A DNA stretch of 64,000 nt from Microbacterium maritypicum (GCF_008868125.1 NZ_WAAQ01000001.1:1302001-1366000); one strand, 5' to 3'; numbered from the stretch's first letter, positions 9,432 to 18,089 are shown. A program made the numbers and translations. The notes: generated by a model not told the origin, from the sequence alone.

Positions 9432-9569
9432 GCCCCAGCTTCCCGCGAATCGGTACGCAGTACCAGCGGGAGACGGCGTGCCCCGGCGAATCCCATGGAA
9501 TCCCTGTGAGTCCTCTGAGGTACATCGTTCCTTAGAGCTGTCTCAGAGCCGAGTCCGCACCATGGCCTC
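9432..9569. promoter_or_regulatory. Divergent promoter region with phased direct repeats
   Basis: This region separates the TPC-type ATPase from the ferric-reductase-like gene. It holds a GGTAC-GCA-GTACC dyad (9452-9464), GAATCCC repeated 10 bp apart (9488-9494, 9498-9504), and AGAGC repeated 11 bp apart (9534-9538, 9545-9549). Direct repeats with 10-11 bp spacing are the usual binding pattern of OmpR-type regulators, and one is encoded 4 kb downstream in the same cluster. The link is inference. Confidence 0.35.
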
Positions 9570-10991
9570 ATGACCACGCTGACGACGCGACCCCGAGCCT
9601 CCGTCCCTCCGAAGGCCGGAGCCTCGAAGCACACGAGCCGTCGCCGTGCGCGGGCATGGCGGGTGGGAGCGATCACCGTCATCTGGGCGACCAGCCTCTT
9701 CGTGGTGGCGCTCTGGGTATCCGGGGGAGGCGTCGCCGCCGTCCTAGGACTCGACGGCGAGACCGTGACCACGCTGGGGCGATTGACCGGTCTGGTCGCT
9801 TCGAATCTGCTGCTGTACCAGGTGCTGCTCATGGCGCGTGTGCCGCTCTTCGAACGCGGATTCGGTCGTGATGGCATCACGCGCATGCATCGCTTCGTCG
9901 GGTTCTGGTCGTTCTGGTTGATGGGCGCGCACATCGCCCTGCTCGCCCTGGGCTACGCGATCACGGCCGGCATCAATCCGGTCGTCCAGCTGTGGGGGTT
10001 CATCTGGGACTACCCGGGTATGCTCCTAGCCGCGGCGGGCACGCTGCTGATCCTGCTCGTCGTGATCACCTCGATCCGCCGTGCTCGTCGGCGTCTGCGC
10101 TACGAATCGTGGCACCTCCTGCACCTCTACGCCTATCTGGGCGTGGGGCTGGCACTCCCGCACCAGCTGTGGACGGGCGCGGACTTCCTCTCCTCGCCAC
10201 TCGCCACCCTGTACTGGTGGTCGATCTGGGCGCTCGCTGCGGCGTCCGTCCTGGTCTTCCGGATCGGCATGCCGCTGCTGCGCTCCACCCGTCATGGCCT
10301 GCGTGTGGCGAGCGTCGAGCCGGACGGAGCGCGGGGAGTGACCGTGCGGGTCGCCGGACGCGACCTCTCGTCGCTGGGCGCCCGCGCCGGGCAGTTCTTC
10401 GTCTGGCGCTTCCTCGACGGGCCGGGGTGGACGCGCGGGCATCCCTTCTCCCTGTCCGCTGCACCGGGGCGAGAGCTCACCCTGACGGCCCGCGTGGTCG
10501 GTGACGGCACGCGCCGCCTCGCGGGGCTCGCACCGGGCACTCGGGTGATCGTCGAGGGGCCCTACGGGGAGATGACGGGGGAGCGCCGCACCGGGACGAA
10601 GCTGCTCATGATCGGTGCGGGAGCGGGGGTCGCGCCCCTTGTCTCCCTCTTGGAGGCCGAGGAGTACGCGCCGCGGGACGCCATCCTGCTCACGCGGGAC
10701 TCGGTCGCCGAGGATGCCCTTCGTCAGAGTGCGATCGCTGACCTCGTCTCCCGTCGCGGGGTGCGGTATCTGCCGTTCGTCGGGCCGCGCTCGTCGGGCC
10801 CGTCGGGTTGGATCGCGGCCAGCCACAGCGCCTGGGCCGGACCCGATCTCCTCCGCCACCTCGTCCCCGACCCCGAGGCCTATGACGTCTTCATCTGCGG
10901 AACGGCGGCGTGGATGAAGGACCTCACGCGCGACCTCGAGAGCGCCGGGTTCCCTCCGCACCGTCTCCACTCCGAGTCCTTCACGATCTGA
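9570..10991 (+). CDS. Ferric-reductase-like transmembrane flavoprotein (FAD/NAD(P)H oxidoreductase)
   Basis: A 473-residue protein with two halves. Residues about 30-250 form a multi-helix ferric-reductase-like heme domain; the candidate heme histidines lie in MHRFVGF, GAHIAL, SWHLLHLYAY and PHQLW. Residues about 255-473 form an FR-type domain with the FAD-binding RGHPFSLSA motif (near 302), GPYGEMTG, the nucleotide-site IGAGAGVAPLVSLL and a C-terminal ICGTAAWM. It should pass electrons from cytosolic NAD(P)H across the membrane through heme. The next two genes encode a covalently flavinylated carrier and its FMN transferase, so the likely acceptor is that outer flavoprotein rather than ferric iron directly. 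Confidence 0.88.
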   Translation: MTTLTTRPRASVPPKAGASKHTSRRRARAWRVGAITVIWATSLFVVALWVSGGGVAAVLGLDGETVTTLGRLTGLVASNLLLYQVLLMARVPLFERGFGRDGITRMHRFVGFWSFWLMGAHIALLALGYAITAGINPVVQLWGFIWDYPGMLLAAAGTLLILLVVITSIRRARRRLRYESWHLLHLYAYLGVGLALPHQLWTGADFLSSPLATLYWWSIWALAAASVLVFRIGMPLLRSTRHGLRVASVEPDGARGVTVRVAGRDLSSLGARAGQFFVWRFLDGPGWTRGHPFSLSAAPGRELTLTARVVGDGTRRLAGLAPGTRVIVEGPYGEMTGERRTGTKLLMIGAGAGVAPLVSLLEAEEYAPRDAILLTRDSVAEDALRQSAIADLVSRRGVRYLPFVGPRSSGPSGWIAASHSAWAGPDLLRHLVPDPEAYDVFICGTAAWMKDLTRDLESAGFPPHRLHSESFTI

Positions 10992-11005
10992 CCAGGGAGA
11001 ACACC

Positions 11006-11482
11006 ATGAAGAAGATCCTGTATGCCGTGCTCGCGACCGTCAGCGGCCTCGTGCTCCTGTTCAGCTATCGCACGTCGCTCGACGCGGTGGCGCCGCAGGA
11101 CACCGCTCCGGCGGCGACGGGATCCGTGGGCAGCTCGGGGACGCCGACTTCGGGCTCGACCTCCGGGACGGCCGCCCCCGGCACAGCCTCGGCCACCGGG
11201 CTCGTCGACGGCACCTACACGGGCCAGTCGTCGCAGACGCGGTATGGCCCGGTACAGGTGCAGATCACGGTCTCGGGCGGTCAGATCAGCGACGTGCAGG
11301 CGATCCACTATCCCGACAGCAACGGCAGGGACCGCCAGATCAACGGCACAGCGATCCCGCGTCTCGTATCGGAGACATTGCAGTCGCAGAGTGCGCAGAT
11401 CCAGATGGTGTCCGGCGCGACATACACGAGCGACGGCTACCTGTCGTCGTTGCAGAACGCGATCGATCAGGCGCAGAGCTGA
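11006..11482 (+). CDS. FMN-binding domain protein, exported electron carrier
   Basis: A 158-residue protein. An N-terminal hydrophobic segment (residues 2-20) anchors or exports it, a Ser/Thr/Gly/Ala-rich linker follows (about 30-65), and the rest is a single FMN_bind domain. The motif SGATYTSDGY near 132-141 matches the ApbE flavinylation consensus, so FMN should be attached through a phosphoester to a Thr. ATG 11006 has AGGGAG 7 nt upstream. The stop shares one base with the apbE start. It should accept electrons from the upstream membrane reductase on the outer face of the membrane. Confidence 0.88.
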   Translation: MKKILYAVLATVSGLVLLFSYRTSLDAVAPQDTAPAATGSVGSSGTPTSGSTSGTAAPGTASATGLVDGTYTGQSSQTRYGPVQVQITVSGGQISDVQAIHYPDSNGRDRQINGTAIPRLVSETLQSQSAQIQMVSGATYTSDGYLSSLQNAIDQAQS

Positions 11483-12294
11483 TGCGCGCGGCACATCGAC
11501 AGACGCGGGTCTGGGTCGAGGAGATCATGGGCATCCCGATGAGCGTCCAGCTGATCTCCGCGGGGGAGCGGGATGAGCCGACGACCGAACGTGCGGTCAG
11601 AGCGTGCTTCGACGAGCTGCACGAGATCGACCGTGTCTTCTCGACCTATCGGCCGGATTCCGACATCAACCGCATCCGTCGGGGAGAGGTGGCGCTCGCC
11701 GATGCGGACCCCCGGGTGGGGGTGGCCGCTGCGGCCTGCGAACGTGCGGAACAGGCGACCGGTGGATTGTTCTCGGGACACTGGCAGGGGTGGTTCGACC
11801 CGACGGGCTGGGTGAAGGGGTGGGCCGTGGAGGAGGCAAGTCGTCGACACCTCGCTCCGCTGCTGTCCTCGGCACTCGCGGTCGGGATCAATGCCGGCGG
11901 AGACCTGCAGCTCTTCACCGCGGCGGGAGCCGATTGGCGCTGGCACGTGGGGATCGCCGATCCGCACGACCGAGGTCGGATGATCGCGACCCTTGACATC
12001 GCCGACGGCGCCGTCGCCACGTCGGGCACCGCCGAGCGCGGCCTGCACATCCTCGACCCCCGGACGGGTGAGCCTGCGACCGGGGTCGCGTCGGCCACGA
12101 TCGTCGCCGATGGGCTCGCTCAGGCGGATGTCTGGGCGACCGCAGCCGTCGTCGCCGGACGCACGGACCACTCGTGGATCGGGCCGTCGGCAACACGGAC
12201 CGGCATCGTCGTGGATGACGACGGAGCCGTGACGCGCTGGCTCGGTTCGACGGTGATCGATGTGTGCGAGGTCAGCGGATCGCAGGCAGCGTGA
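11482..12294 (+). CDS. apbE: FAD:protein FMN transferase (ApbE family)
   Basis: A 270-residue ApbE-family protein that transfers FMN from FAD to a Thr or Ser of extracytoplasmic flavoproteins, needing Mg. Family signatures are visible: GIPMSVQL at the start, FSTYRPDSDINRI near 53-65, the DPTGWVKGWAVE core around 109-120, INAGGDLQLF near 137-146 and the ATSGTAERG segment. There is no clear signal peptide, so the site of action is uncertain. It follows its apparent substrate gene with a one-base overlap. Its 3' end overlaps the convergent kinase gene by 23 nt. Confidence 0.92.
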   Translation: MRAAHRQTRVWVEEIMGIPMSVQLISAGERDEPTTERAVRACFDELHEIDRVFSTYRPDSDINRIRRGEVALADADPRVGVAAAACERAEQATGGLFSGHWQGWFDPTGWVKGWAVEEASRRHLAPLLSSALAVGINAGGDLQLFTAAGADWRWHVGIADPHDRGRMIATLDIADGAVATSGTAERGLHILDPRTGEPATGVASATIVADGLAQADVWATAAVVAGRTDHSWIGPSATRTGIVVDDDGAVTRWLGSTVIDVCEVSGSQAA

Positions 12295-13246
12295 GGAGGA
12301 AGGTCGTACCGTTCGAGCTCGAGCGCTCGACCTCGATCGAGCCGCCCGCCCGGCGCGCGACGTCGCGCACGAGTGAGAGTCCGAGACCGAAGCCGCGGGG
12401 TCGACCGCTCTCGGCGGGCCGGGCGAACCGCTCGAAGATCTGATCCGGGGGGATCCCCTCGATCCCGGTCCCCTCGTCGATGACACGCACGGTGACATCG
12501 CGGGCAGCACGCCCGATGCGGACCGTGACCGATCCTCCGGACGGCGAGTGCTGCACGGCGTTGTCGAGCAGGGCCACGAGGATGCGCACCAGTGTCACCG
12601 CCGGGATCCGGGCCACGGCGTCGGCCTCGGCGTCCACAGCGAGAGTCACGGCCGATTCGCTCGCGATCGTCGACAGCGAGGCGACGGCCGTGGAGGCCGC
12701 GTGTGCCACGTCGGCCTCACCTTCGGCGTGGGACTCGCCCTCGGCCGAGATGAGCAGATCGTTCAGCACGTCGCCCAGGGAGTCGGCGTCGCGACGCAGC
12801 TCGACCAGGCCCGGCCCGATGCCGTCCCCCCGTTCGAGACGGCGTTGCATCACCTGGATGCGGCTGGTCAGCGTCGTCAACGGCGTGCGCAGCTCGTGGC
12901 TCGCGTCGGCGACGAAGTTGCGCTGGCGGCGCAGCGCCTCGCCGAGGGGCCGCACCGAACGGCGCGCAGCGATGGCGGCGACAAGACCCAGCAGCACGAC
13001 GCCGATGACTCCCAACACGATCACGGTCGGCACGACCACGTCGATGTCGACGATGAAGTCATCGCGGGTACCGCCGGGACCGTCGAACCATCCGCCGCCG
13101 TGCTCCTCGCCTTCGCGGCGCGACGTGGCGAGGATCACCGCGATGAGGATCCCGATCCCCATCGCGACGATCACGCCCGATGCCACTCCCACCCACAGCC
13201 CGATCGACAACGCCGCTCGACGGACCTGCGCCGCGTCGTCGCTCAT
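12272..13246 (-). CDS. Two-component sensor histidine kinase
   Basis: A 324-residue kinase. Two membrane helices (about 12-38 and 68-90) flank a short sensor loop of about 30 residues that is His/Gly/Asp-rich. The phospho-accepting His lies in FVADASHELRTPL (near 120). The catalytic domain shows LLDNAVQHSP, GTGIEG and GFGLGLSLV. The start at 13246 forms an ATGA overlap with the upstream regulator; longer in-frame extensions run over that gene and are rejected. The tiny sensor loop suggests it senses the membrane, a metal or a partner protein. Its position opposite the reductase/FMN/ApbE genes suggests control of them. Confidence 0.9.
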   Translation of the reverse strand: MSDDAAQVRRAALSIGLWVGVASGVIVAMGIGILIAVILATSRREGEEHGGGWFDGPGGTRDDFIVDIDVVVPTVIVLGVIGVVLLGLVAAIAARRSVRPLGEALRRQRNFVADASHELRTPLTTLTSRIQVMQRRLERGDGIGPGLVELRRDADSLGDVLNDLLISAEGESHAEGEADVAHAASTAVASLSTIASESAVTLAVDAEADAVARIPAVTLVRILVALLDNAVQHSPSGGSVTVRIGRAARDVTVRVIDEGTGIEGIPPDQIFERFARPAESGRPRGFGLGLSLVRDVARRAGGSIEVERSSSNGTTFLLTLPAIR

Positions 13247-13920
13247 GCGGGAGTCCCCGCTCGATAGCCGCGTGCACGGATCGTCTCGATCACGTCGGGG
13301 GTCGTCTTCCGCCGCACGTAGTGCACGTAGGTGTCGACCGAGCTCGTCGTGTCGCCTTCGTGGAATACGGCACGGAGGATCTCCTCCCGGGAGAACACGT
13401 GCTCGGGACTGTCCGTCAGCAGCTCCAGGAGCGCGCTCTCGGTCGCGGTCAACGCCACGCGGAATCCCGAGGGGTCGTAGACCGCCTGGGCAGCGGGGAC
13501 GAAGACCCACTCACCCAACGGTCTGCGCGTGCCCTCCGCGCGGAAGGCTCTCCGCAGCGCTCGAAGGCGGGCGAGCAGCTCGTCGTAGTCGAACGGCTTC
13601 ACCAGGTAGTCGTTCGCACCGCCGTCGAGACCCGTCACGCGGTCGTCGACCGTGCCGAGCGCCGTGAGCATCAGGACGGGCGTCGTGATGTGCGCCGTTC
13701 GCACGGCGCGCACGAAGGCGATGCCGTCCATGCCGGGCAGACGCCTGTCGACGACCATCGCGTCGTAGCGCCTGCTCAGCGCGAGCCGCAGGGCACTCTC
13801 GCCATCCGAGGCATGATCCACGTCGTACACGTCGCCCAGCACTTCGACCGTCAAGGCAGCGATCTCCGCATCGTCTTCCACGTAGAGGAGCGATCCGCGC
13901 GGCGCATCGGTCGGGTTCAT
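13243..13920 (-). CDS. OmpR/PhoB-family response regulator
   Basis: A 225-residue regulator with an N-terminal receiver domain and a C-terminal winged-helix DNA-binding domain. The receiver shows the acidic pair in YVEDD, the phosphorylated Asp in VVDRRLPGMDG, a Thr in MLTALG and the Lys in YLVKPFDY. The output domain has LTATESALLELL and ends with VDTYVHYVRRK and TIRARGYRAG. It is the first gene of a two-gene unit with the kinase (4-nt overlap). Likely targets are the redox cluster on the opposite strand and possibly the neighbouring metal ATPase, by context only. Confidence 0.92.
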   Translation of the reverse strand: MNPTDAPRGSLLYVEDDAEIAALTVEVLGDVYDVDHASDGESALRLALSRRYDAMVVDRRLPGMDGIAFVRAVRTAHITTPVLMLTALGTVDDRVTGLDGGANDYLVKPFDYDELLARLRALRRAFRAEGTRRPLGEWVFVPAAQAVYDPSGFRVALTATESALLELLTDSPEHVFSREEILRAVFHEGDTTSSVDTYVHYVRRKTTPDVIETIRARGYRAGTPA

Positions 13921-13957
13921 GGCGGCCGTCCTCGGGAATCGTCCGTGATCTAGGTGA

Positions 13958-15250
13958 TCAGAGTACGCCCGCCTCCGCCTCCTGATGCTCGCGGCGTCCC
14001 CGTGCGTTGCGTCGGGCGAGGATCACTCCACCCAGGATCGCGGCGACGAAGGATCCGACGAGCACTCCGATCTTCACATGCTCGTCCGCCACGGAACTCG
14101 ACCCGTAGGCGAGTTCTCCCACGAGCAGGGAGACGGTGAAGCCGATTCCGGCGAGGAAGGCCATACCTGTCAGATCCGGCCAGCGCAGCGTCTCGTCGAG
14201 CCGCAGTGCGGGGAATCGGCTCAGCAGGAAGGTCGTGACGAGGATGCCGATCGGCTTGCCGGCGACGAGTCCGACGACGATCCCGATCGTGATCGGGTCG
14301 GAGAACGCGGAGACGAGTCCGTCCCACCCGCCGACCGTGACGCCGGCGGCGAAGAAGGCGAAGACGGGAACGGCGAACAGCGTGGCCACGACGCTCCAGC
14401 GGTCGGCGAAGTGGGCGGCCATGCCGTCGTAGACGGGGAGGCCCTCATCGTCGCTGCCGGTGCGGACCCTGGCGCGTTCGGTCGCCGTGACGGGGACGAC
14501 GAAACCGAGCAGCACACCCGCGACGGTCGCGTGCACACCGGATGCGTGGATGCACACCCACACGGCGATGGCGAGCGGGAGCAGCAGCCACCATGCGCGG
14601 ACGCCCTTCGCGACGAGCGCGGCGAACCCGGCCAGCGGCAGCACGGCGAGGATCAGCCACGGGAAGCTGATCGAGTCGGTGTAGAACGTCGCGATGATGG
14701 TGATCGCGATCAGGTCGTCGATGATCGCCAGGGTCAGCAGGAACACACGCAGCGCCGGGGGGAGGAACTTGCCGACCACGGCGATCACCGCGACCGCGAA
14801 CGCGATGTCGGTCGCGGTGGGGATCGCCCACCCGCGCAGCGCATCGGCTCCGCTGCCCGCGTTGATCAGGACGAAGATGAGCGCGGGCACCACGACGCCG
14901 CCCACAGCTGCGGCGATCGGCAGGGCGGCCCGGCGCGGGTCGCGCAGACGCCCGGCGACGAACTCCTCCTTCAGCTCGAGGCCGACGACGAAGAAGAAGA
15001 TCGCCAGAAGCCCATCGGCCGCCCACGCGCCGATGCTGAGCTCGAGGTGCAGCTCGGGGATGCCGAACGTGAAGTCGCGCACGGACTCGTACCAGGAGGC
15101 GGCAGGACTGTTGGCCAGGATCAGGGCCGCGAACGTCGCCGCCAGCAGGAGGGAGCCGCCCAGGACGTCGCTGCGGGCGTTGGAGCGGATGCCTTGCCAC
15201 AGCGCATGCGGGGCGAGGGAGAAACGGGCAGGTGATGAATTCGGGGACAC
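13958..15250 (-). CDS. nhaA: Na+/H+ antiporter NhaA
   Basis: A 430-residue NhaA-family antiporter that exports sodium in exchange for protons and controls internal pH. About 12 hydrophobic segments are seen. The paired aspartates that carry the ions lie in TLAIIDDLIAI, and FFFVVGLELKEEF and the helix-4 PTATDIAFAVAV segment are family hallmarks. The length is slightly above the E. coli protein. It is separated by 37 nt from the response regulator and reads in the same direction. With the GAD pair and two metal pumps nearby it adds to an ion and pH stress block. Confidence 0.93.
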   Translation of the reverse strand: MSPNSSPARFSLAPHALWQGIRSNARSDVLGGSLLLAATFAALILANSPAASWYESVRDFTFGIPELHLELSIGAWAADGLLAIFFFVVGLELKEEFVAGRLRDPRRAALPIAAAVGGVVVPALIFVLINAGSGADALRGWAIPTATDIAFAVAVIAVVGKFLPPALRVFLLTLAIIDDLIAITIIATFYTDSISFPWLILAVLPLAGFAALVAKGVRAWWLLLPLAIAVWVCIHASGVHATVAGVLLGFVVPVTATERARVRTGSDDEGLPVYDGMAAHFADRWSVVATLFAVPVFAFFAAGVTVGGWDGLVSAFSDPITIGIVVGLVAGKPIGILVTTFLLSRFPALRLDETLRWPDLTGMAFLAGIGFTVSLLVGELAYGSSSVADEHVKIGVLVGSFVAAILGGVILARRNARGRREHQEAEAGVL

Positions 15251-15314
15251 GGAAAGACCTCACGCGAGAAGGGGTGAATGGCGCAGAAGACCACCGCCCC
15301 GTTCGAGGCGTGGT

Positions 15315-15425
15315 CTAGTTCCGTGGCGGCGGGCAGCCGGCGATCTCGCCGTGCGAGAGCGTGCCCCACACACTGGTCCACCCGTTCGTGCCCGGGTGCA
15401 GGATGACCCGCATCCATTCCCTCAT
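15315..15425 (-). CDS. Possible small protein of 36 residues
   Basis: A short frame upstream of nhaA runs from ATG 15425 to TAG 15315 and encodes a 36-residue peptide containing GTNGWTSVWGTLSHGEIAGC and ending PPPRN. It has Trp and Cys residues and no membrane helix. No strong ribosome site is visible. It is the only coding-like item in the 331-bp gap 15251-15581, which otherwise holds an imperfect hairpin around 15290-15315 and the MFS promoter. I do not recognise it, and a chance frame is quite possible. Confidence 0.2.
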   Translation of the reverse strand: MREWMRVILHPGTNGWTSVWGTLSHGEIAGCPPPRN

Positions 15426-15558
15426 CGGGGTCGCCGAGCGAAGACGGTGCGGGGCACGCGTCGAGCCGGCGATCGAGAGGAGGGGCACGCGTCCAGCCTA
15501 GCCGTGCGCTGCTGAGATCTATCTGCGCTCCGCGGAGACCACACCTACCCGAATCCCA

Positions 15559-15572
15559 CTTAGCTAACTAAG
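15559..15572. promoter_or_regulatory. MarR/SlyA-type operator over the MFS promoter
   Basis: CTTAG-CTAA-CTAAG is a perfect 5-bp inverted repeat with a 4-nt centre. Its core TTAGCTAACTAA has the TTAG-nnnn-CTAA pattern of SlyA/MarR-family sites. TAAGCT (15569-15574) fits a -10 box 8 nt before the ATG at 15582, and no ribosome site is present, so the transcript is probably leaderless and the operator covers the promoter. No MarR gene is nearby. Confidence 0.55.
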
Positions 15573-15581
15573 CTAGCGATC

Positions 15582-17177
15582 ATGGAACGGTACGTGCGCC
15601 TGCGGTGGCTCGGGCTCGTCTTCATCAGCATCGCGGTCTCGCTGATCATCGTCGACTCGACGATCGTCAACGTGGCGATCCCTGCGATCGTGGAGGACCT
15701 CGGCATCACCTCGACCGAGGTGCAGTGGGTGCAGGAGTCGTACACCCTCGTCTTCGCCTCCCTGCTGCTGGTGTTCGGCAGCCTCGCCGATCGCTTCGGC
15801 CGGCGGCGGGTGATGCTCATCGGCGTCGTCGTGTTCGCCCTGTCTTCGGTGTTCGCGGCGCTGTCGCCGGACGGGGGGATGCTGATCCTCGCGCGTCTGG
15901 CCCAGGGCGTCGGTGGAGCGATGATCCTGCCCACGACGCTCTCGATCATCAATGCGACCTTCCGAGGACGCGAGCGAGGGATCGCCTTCGCCGTGTGGGG
16001 GTCGACGATCGGTGGCATGGCTGCTGTCGGCCCTCTCCTGGGCGGGTGGCTCACGACCGCGTATTCGTGGCGGTGGGCCTTCGGGATCAACATCCCCGTC
16101 GGCATCATCATCGTGATCGGCGTGCTGCTGACGGTGGCGGAATCTCGCAGCGATCGCATCAGCAGAGTCGACGTCGTCGGCGCCGCGCTCTCCATCGTGG
16201 CGATGGGGAGCCTCGTGTTCGGCCTCATCGAGGGGCGGACCTACGGCTGGTGGCTCATCGATACGCGTCCGCAGATCGGCGACTGGGCGTGGCCGTGGGA
16301 GCTGTCGCCGATACCCCTGCTCTTCGCGGTCGCCGTCATCGCCGTCATCGGGTTCATCCTCTGGGGCCGCTACCGCGAGCGCGCGGGAAAGTCGACACTG
16401 CTGGCGCTGCGGCTGTTCTCGATTTCCTCCTTCCGCAACGGCAACATCGCGGCGGCGGTGGTGTCGTTGGGGGAGTTCGGCATCATCCTCGCGCTCCCGC
16501 TCTGGCTGCAGTTCGTCCTCGGATTCGAAGCGGTGCAGACCGGATTGCTCCTGCTGGCGCTGGCGGGTGGCTCGTTCCTCGCCAGCGGTGTCGCCGGCGC
16601 CGCGAGCGGGAAGATCGCTCCGGTGTGGGTGGTGCGTGTGGGCCTCATCGCGGAGATCGTCGGTGTCGCGGGGGTGGGGTTCGTGATCGGGCCCGACGCC
16701 TCGTGGGGACCGCTCATCCCGTTCCTGTTCGTCTACGGGCTCGGCGTGGGCCTTGCTACCGCGCAGCTGACAGGAGTCGTGCTCGCCGAGGTCCCGGTCG
16801 CGGACAGTGGGGCCGCATCCGGCACGCAGTCCACCTCGAGGCAGATCGGCGCCGCTCTCGGCGTCGCGGTGCTCGGCACGGTGCTGTTCACCAGCACGGC
16901 TGGAATCCTCGCTTCCTCGCTCGACGAGCGGGGCGTGCCCGCCGCGCAGCGTGACCAGATCGTCTCGGCCGTCGTGGACAGCGCGGGAGCGGCGATCAGC
17001 GGGCTCGAGGCGAACGCTGCGACGGCCGACGCGGCTGAGGATGCGAAGGCGGCATTCTCCGAGGGCACGCGCTATGCGGCGTGGACGGCCGCGGGGTTCC
17101 TCGCGCTCGGGCTGCTGGCGACCGTGTCCCTCGGATCGGCCACGGTGCGCGCCCGCCCCGAAGAGGCCGAGGTCTGA
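15582..17177 (+). CDS. MFS multidrug efflux transporter (DHA2/EmrB-QacA family)
   Basis: A 531-residue, 14-helix major facilitator. The loop 2-3 signature GSLADRFGRRRVM and motif C in helix 5 (GPLLGGWL) mark a drug:H+ antiporter. DSTIVNVAIPAI in TM1 is the DHA2 hallmark with its membrane Asp. It should export hydrophobic drugs or toxic compounds using the proton gradient. The start codon ATG 15582 lacks a ribosome site and sits just after a probable -10 box, so leaderless translation is likely. A MarR-type dyad covers the promoter, which suggests ligand-induced expression by a regulator encoded elsewhere. Confidence 0.9.
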   Translation: MERYVRLRWLGLVFISIAVSLIIVDSTIVNVAIPAIVEDLGITSTEVQWVQESYTLVFASLLLVFGSLADRFGRRRVMLIGVVVFALSSVFAALSPDGGMLILARLAQGVGGAMILPTTLSIINATFRGRERGIAFAVWGSTIGGMAAVGPLLGGWLTTAYSWRWAFGINIPVGIIIVIGVLLTVAESRSDRISRVDVVGAALSIVAMGSLVFGLIEGRTYGWWLIDTRPQIGDWAWPWELSPIPLLFAVAVIAVIGFILWGRYRERAGKSTLLALRLFSISSFRNGNIAAAVVSLGEFGIILALPLWLQFVLGFEAVQTGLLLLALAGGSFLASGVAGAASGKIAPVWVVRVGLIAEIVGVAGVGFVIGPDASWGPLIPFLFVYGLGVGLATAQLTGVVLAEVPVADSGAASGTQSTSRQIGAALGVAVLGTVLFTSTAGILASSLDERGVPAAQRDQIVSAVVDSAGAAISGLEANAATADAAEDAKAAFSEGTRYAAWTAAGFLALGLLATVSLGSATVRARPEEAEV

Positions 17178-17264
17178 GGGACGCGACGGAGTTTCCTCGC
17201 CGTTCGACTTCGGGCGCTACATTCCATGCAGGTGCATTCCGACGTGTGCGCCGGTGAGGAAGCC

Positions 17265-18089
17265 ATGGTCATCTCCCGCCCTGATCTCAGCGTGCTCGCT
17301 CGTGTGCGTGCCTCGTCGTCCCTGCTCGGGCCCAGTGAGTCGCGAGTCGCGGCGCTGATACTGGAGCGGCCGGCGGAGGTCGTCATGTGGTCGACGGCCG
17401 AACTCGCCCAGGCCGCGGGAACGTCGACGGCAACCGTGATCCGCGCATGCCAGAGCCTGGGCTTCCGAGGTTTCCAGCACCTCCGTCTGGAACTCGCTCG
17501 CTCGACGCCCCTGCGTCCCCGGGAAGACGATGTCACCTCCGACACCTTCGATGACGCCGTGGAAGCGGTGCGCCTCGTCCAAGACAGCGTGAATCCGGTG
17601 CTCCTTCAGGAGGCCGCGACGGCGCTGCGTCATGCCCGCCGCGTGGTGCTGGTCAGCAACGGGTTCTCCGGGCCGCCGCTGCAGGACTTCGCGATGCGTC
17701 TCAGCATCCTGGGGCGTCCGGTGGAGGCGCCCGTCGACCCGCTCGCCCAGCAGTTCGCCGTCAACAGCCTGACCGAGGACGACCTGTGCTTCGGGCTGAG
17801 CTACTCCGGTGCGAACGTCCAGACGCTCCGTGCCTGCGCTGCCGCTGCGGACCGCGGAGCACGCGTCGCCGTCGTCACCAGCTTCGCTCGTTCGCCCATC
17901 GGGCGCACCGCCGACATCGTCGTCGCGACGGGTCCTGCAGCCCTGACGCACGACGTCGACCCTTTCCTCGCGCGAATCGGACACACCGTCGTACTGCACG
18001 CGCTGCACTCTGCCCTCGCCAGCGATGTGGCCCCGTCGGACGCTGCGGGCATGCGTCACGTCGTCGCTGAAGCGATCGCCGAGGAGTAG
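17265..18089 (+). CDS. MurR/RpiR-family transcriptional regulator with SIS domain
   Basis: A 274-residue regulator. The N-terminal helix-turn-helix (about 28-70) contains MWSTAELAQAAGTSTATVIRAC. The C-terminal SIS domain (about 110-250) contains VVLVSNGFSG and FGLSYSGANVQTL, a fold that normally binds phosphosugars or similar phosphorylated ligands. GTG/ATG starts at 17226 and 17265 are possible. I choose 17265 because GAGGA lies 4 nt upstream; the 12-bp palindrome ATGCAGGTGCAT (17226-17237) then falls in the leader and could be an autoregulatory site. It precedes, on the same strand, an operon of phosphatases and an ABC importer that it probably controls. Confidence 0.88.
   Translation: MVISRPDLSVLARVRASSSLLGPSESRVAALILERPAEVVMWSTAELAQAAGTSTATVIRACQSLGFRGFQHLRLELARSTPLRPREDDVTSDTFDDAVEAVRLVQDSVNPVLLQEAATALRHARRVVLVSNGFSGPPLQDFAMRLSILGRPVEAPVDPLAQQFAVNSLTEDDLCFGLSYSGANVQTLRACAAAADRGARVAVVTSFARSPIGRTADIVVATGPAALTHDVDPFLARIGHTVVLHALHSALASDVAPSDAAGMRHVVAEAIAEE

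Noticed and set aside
15290..15340. A riboswitch-like element upstream of nhaA
   Set aside because: Only one imperfect hairpin is seen, and I could not match it to any known RNA motif from the sequence alone.
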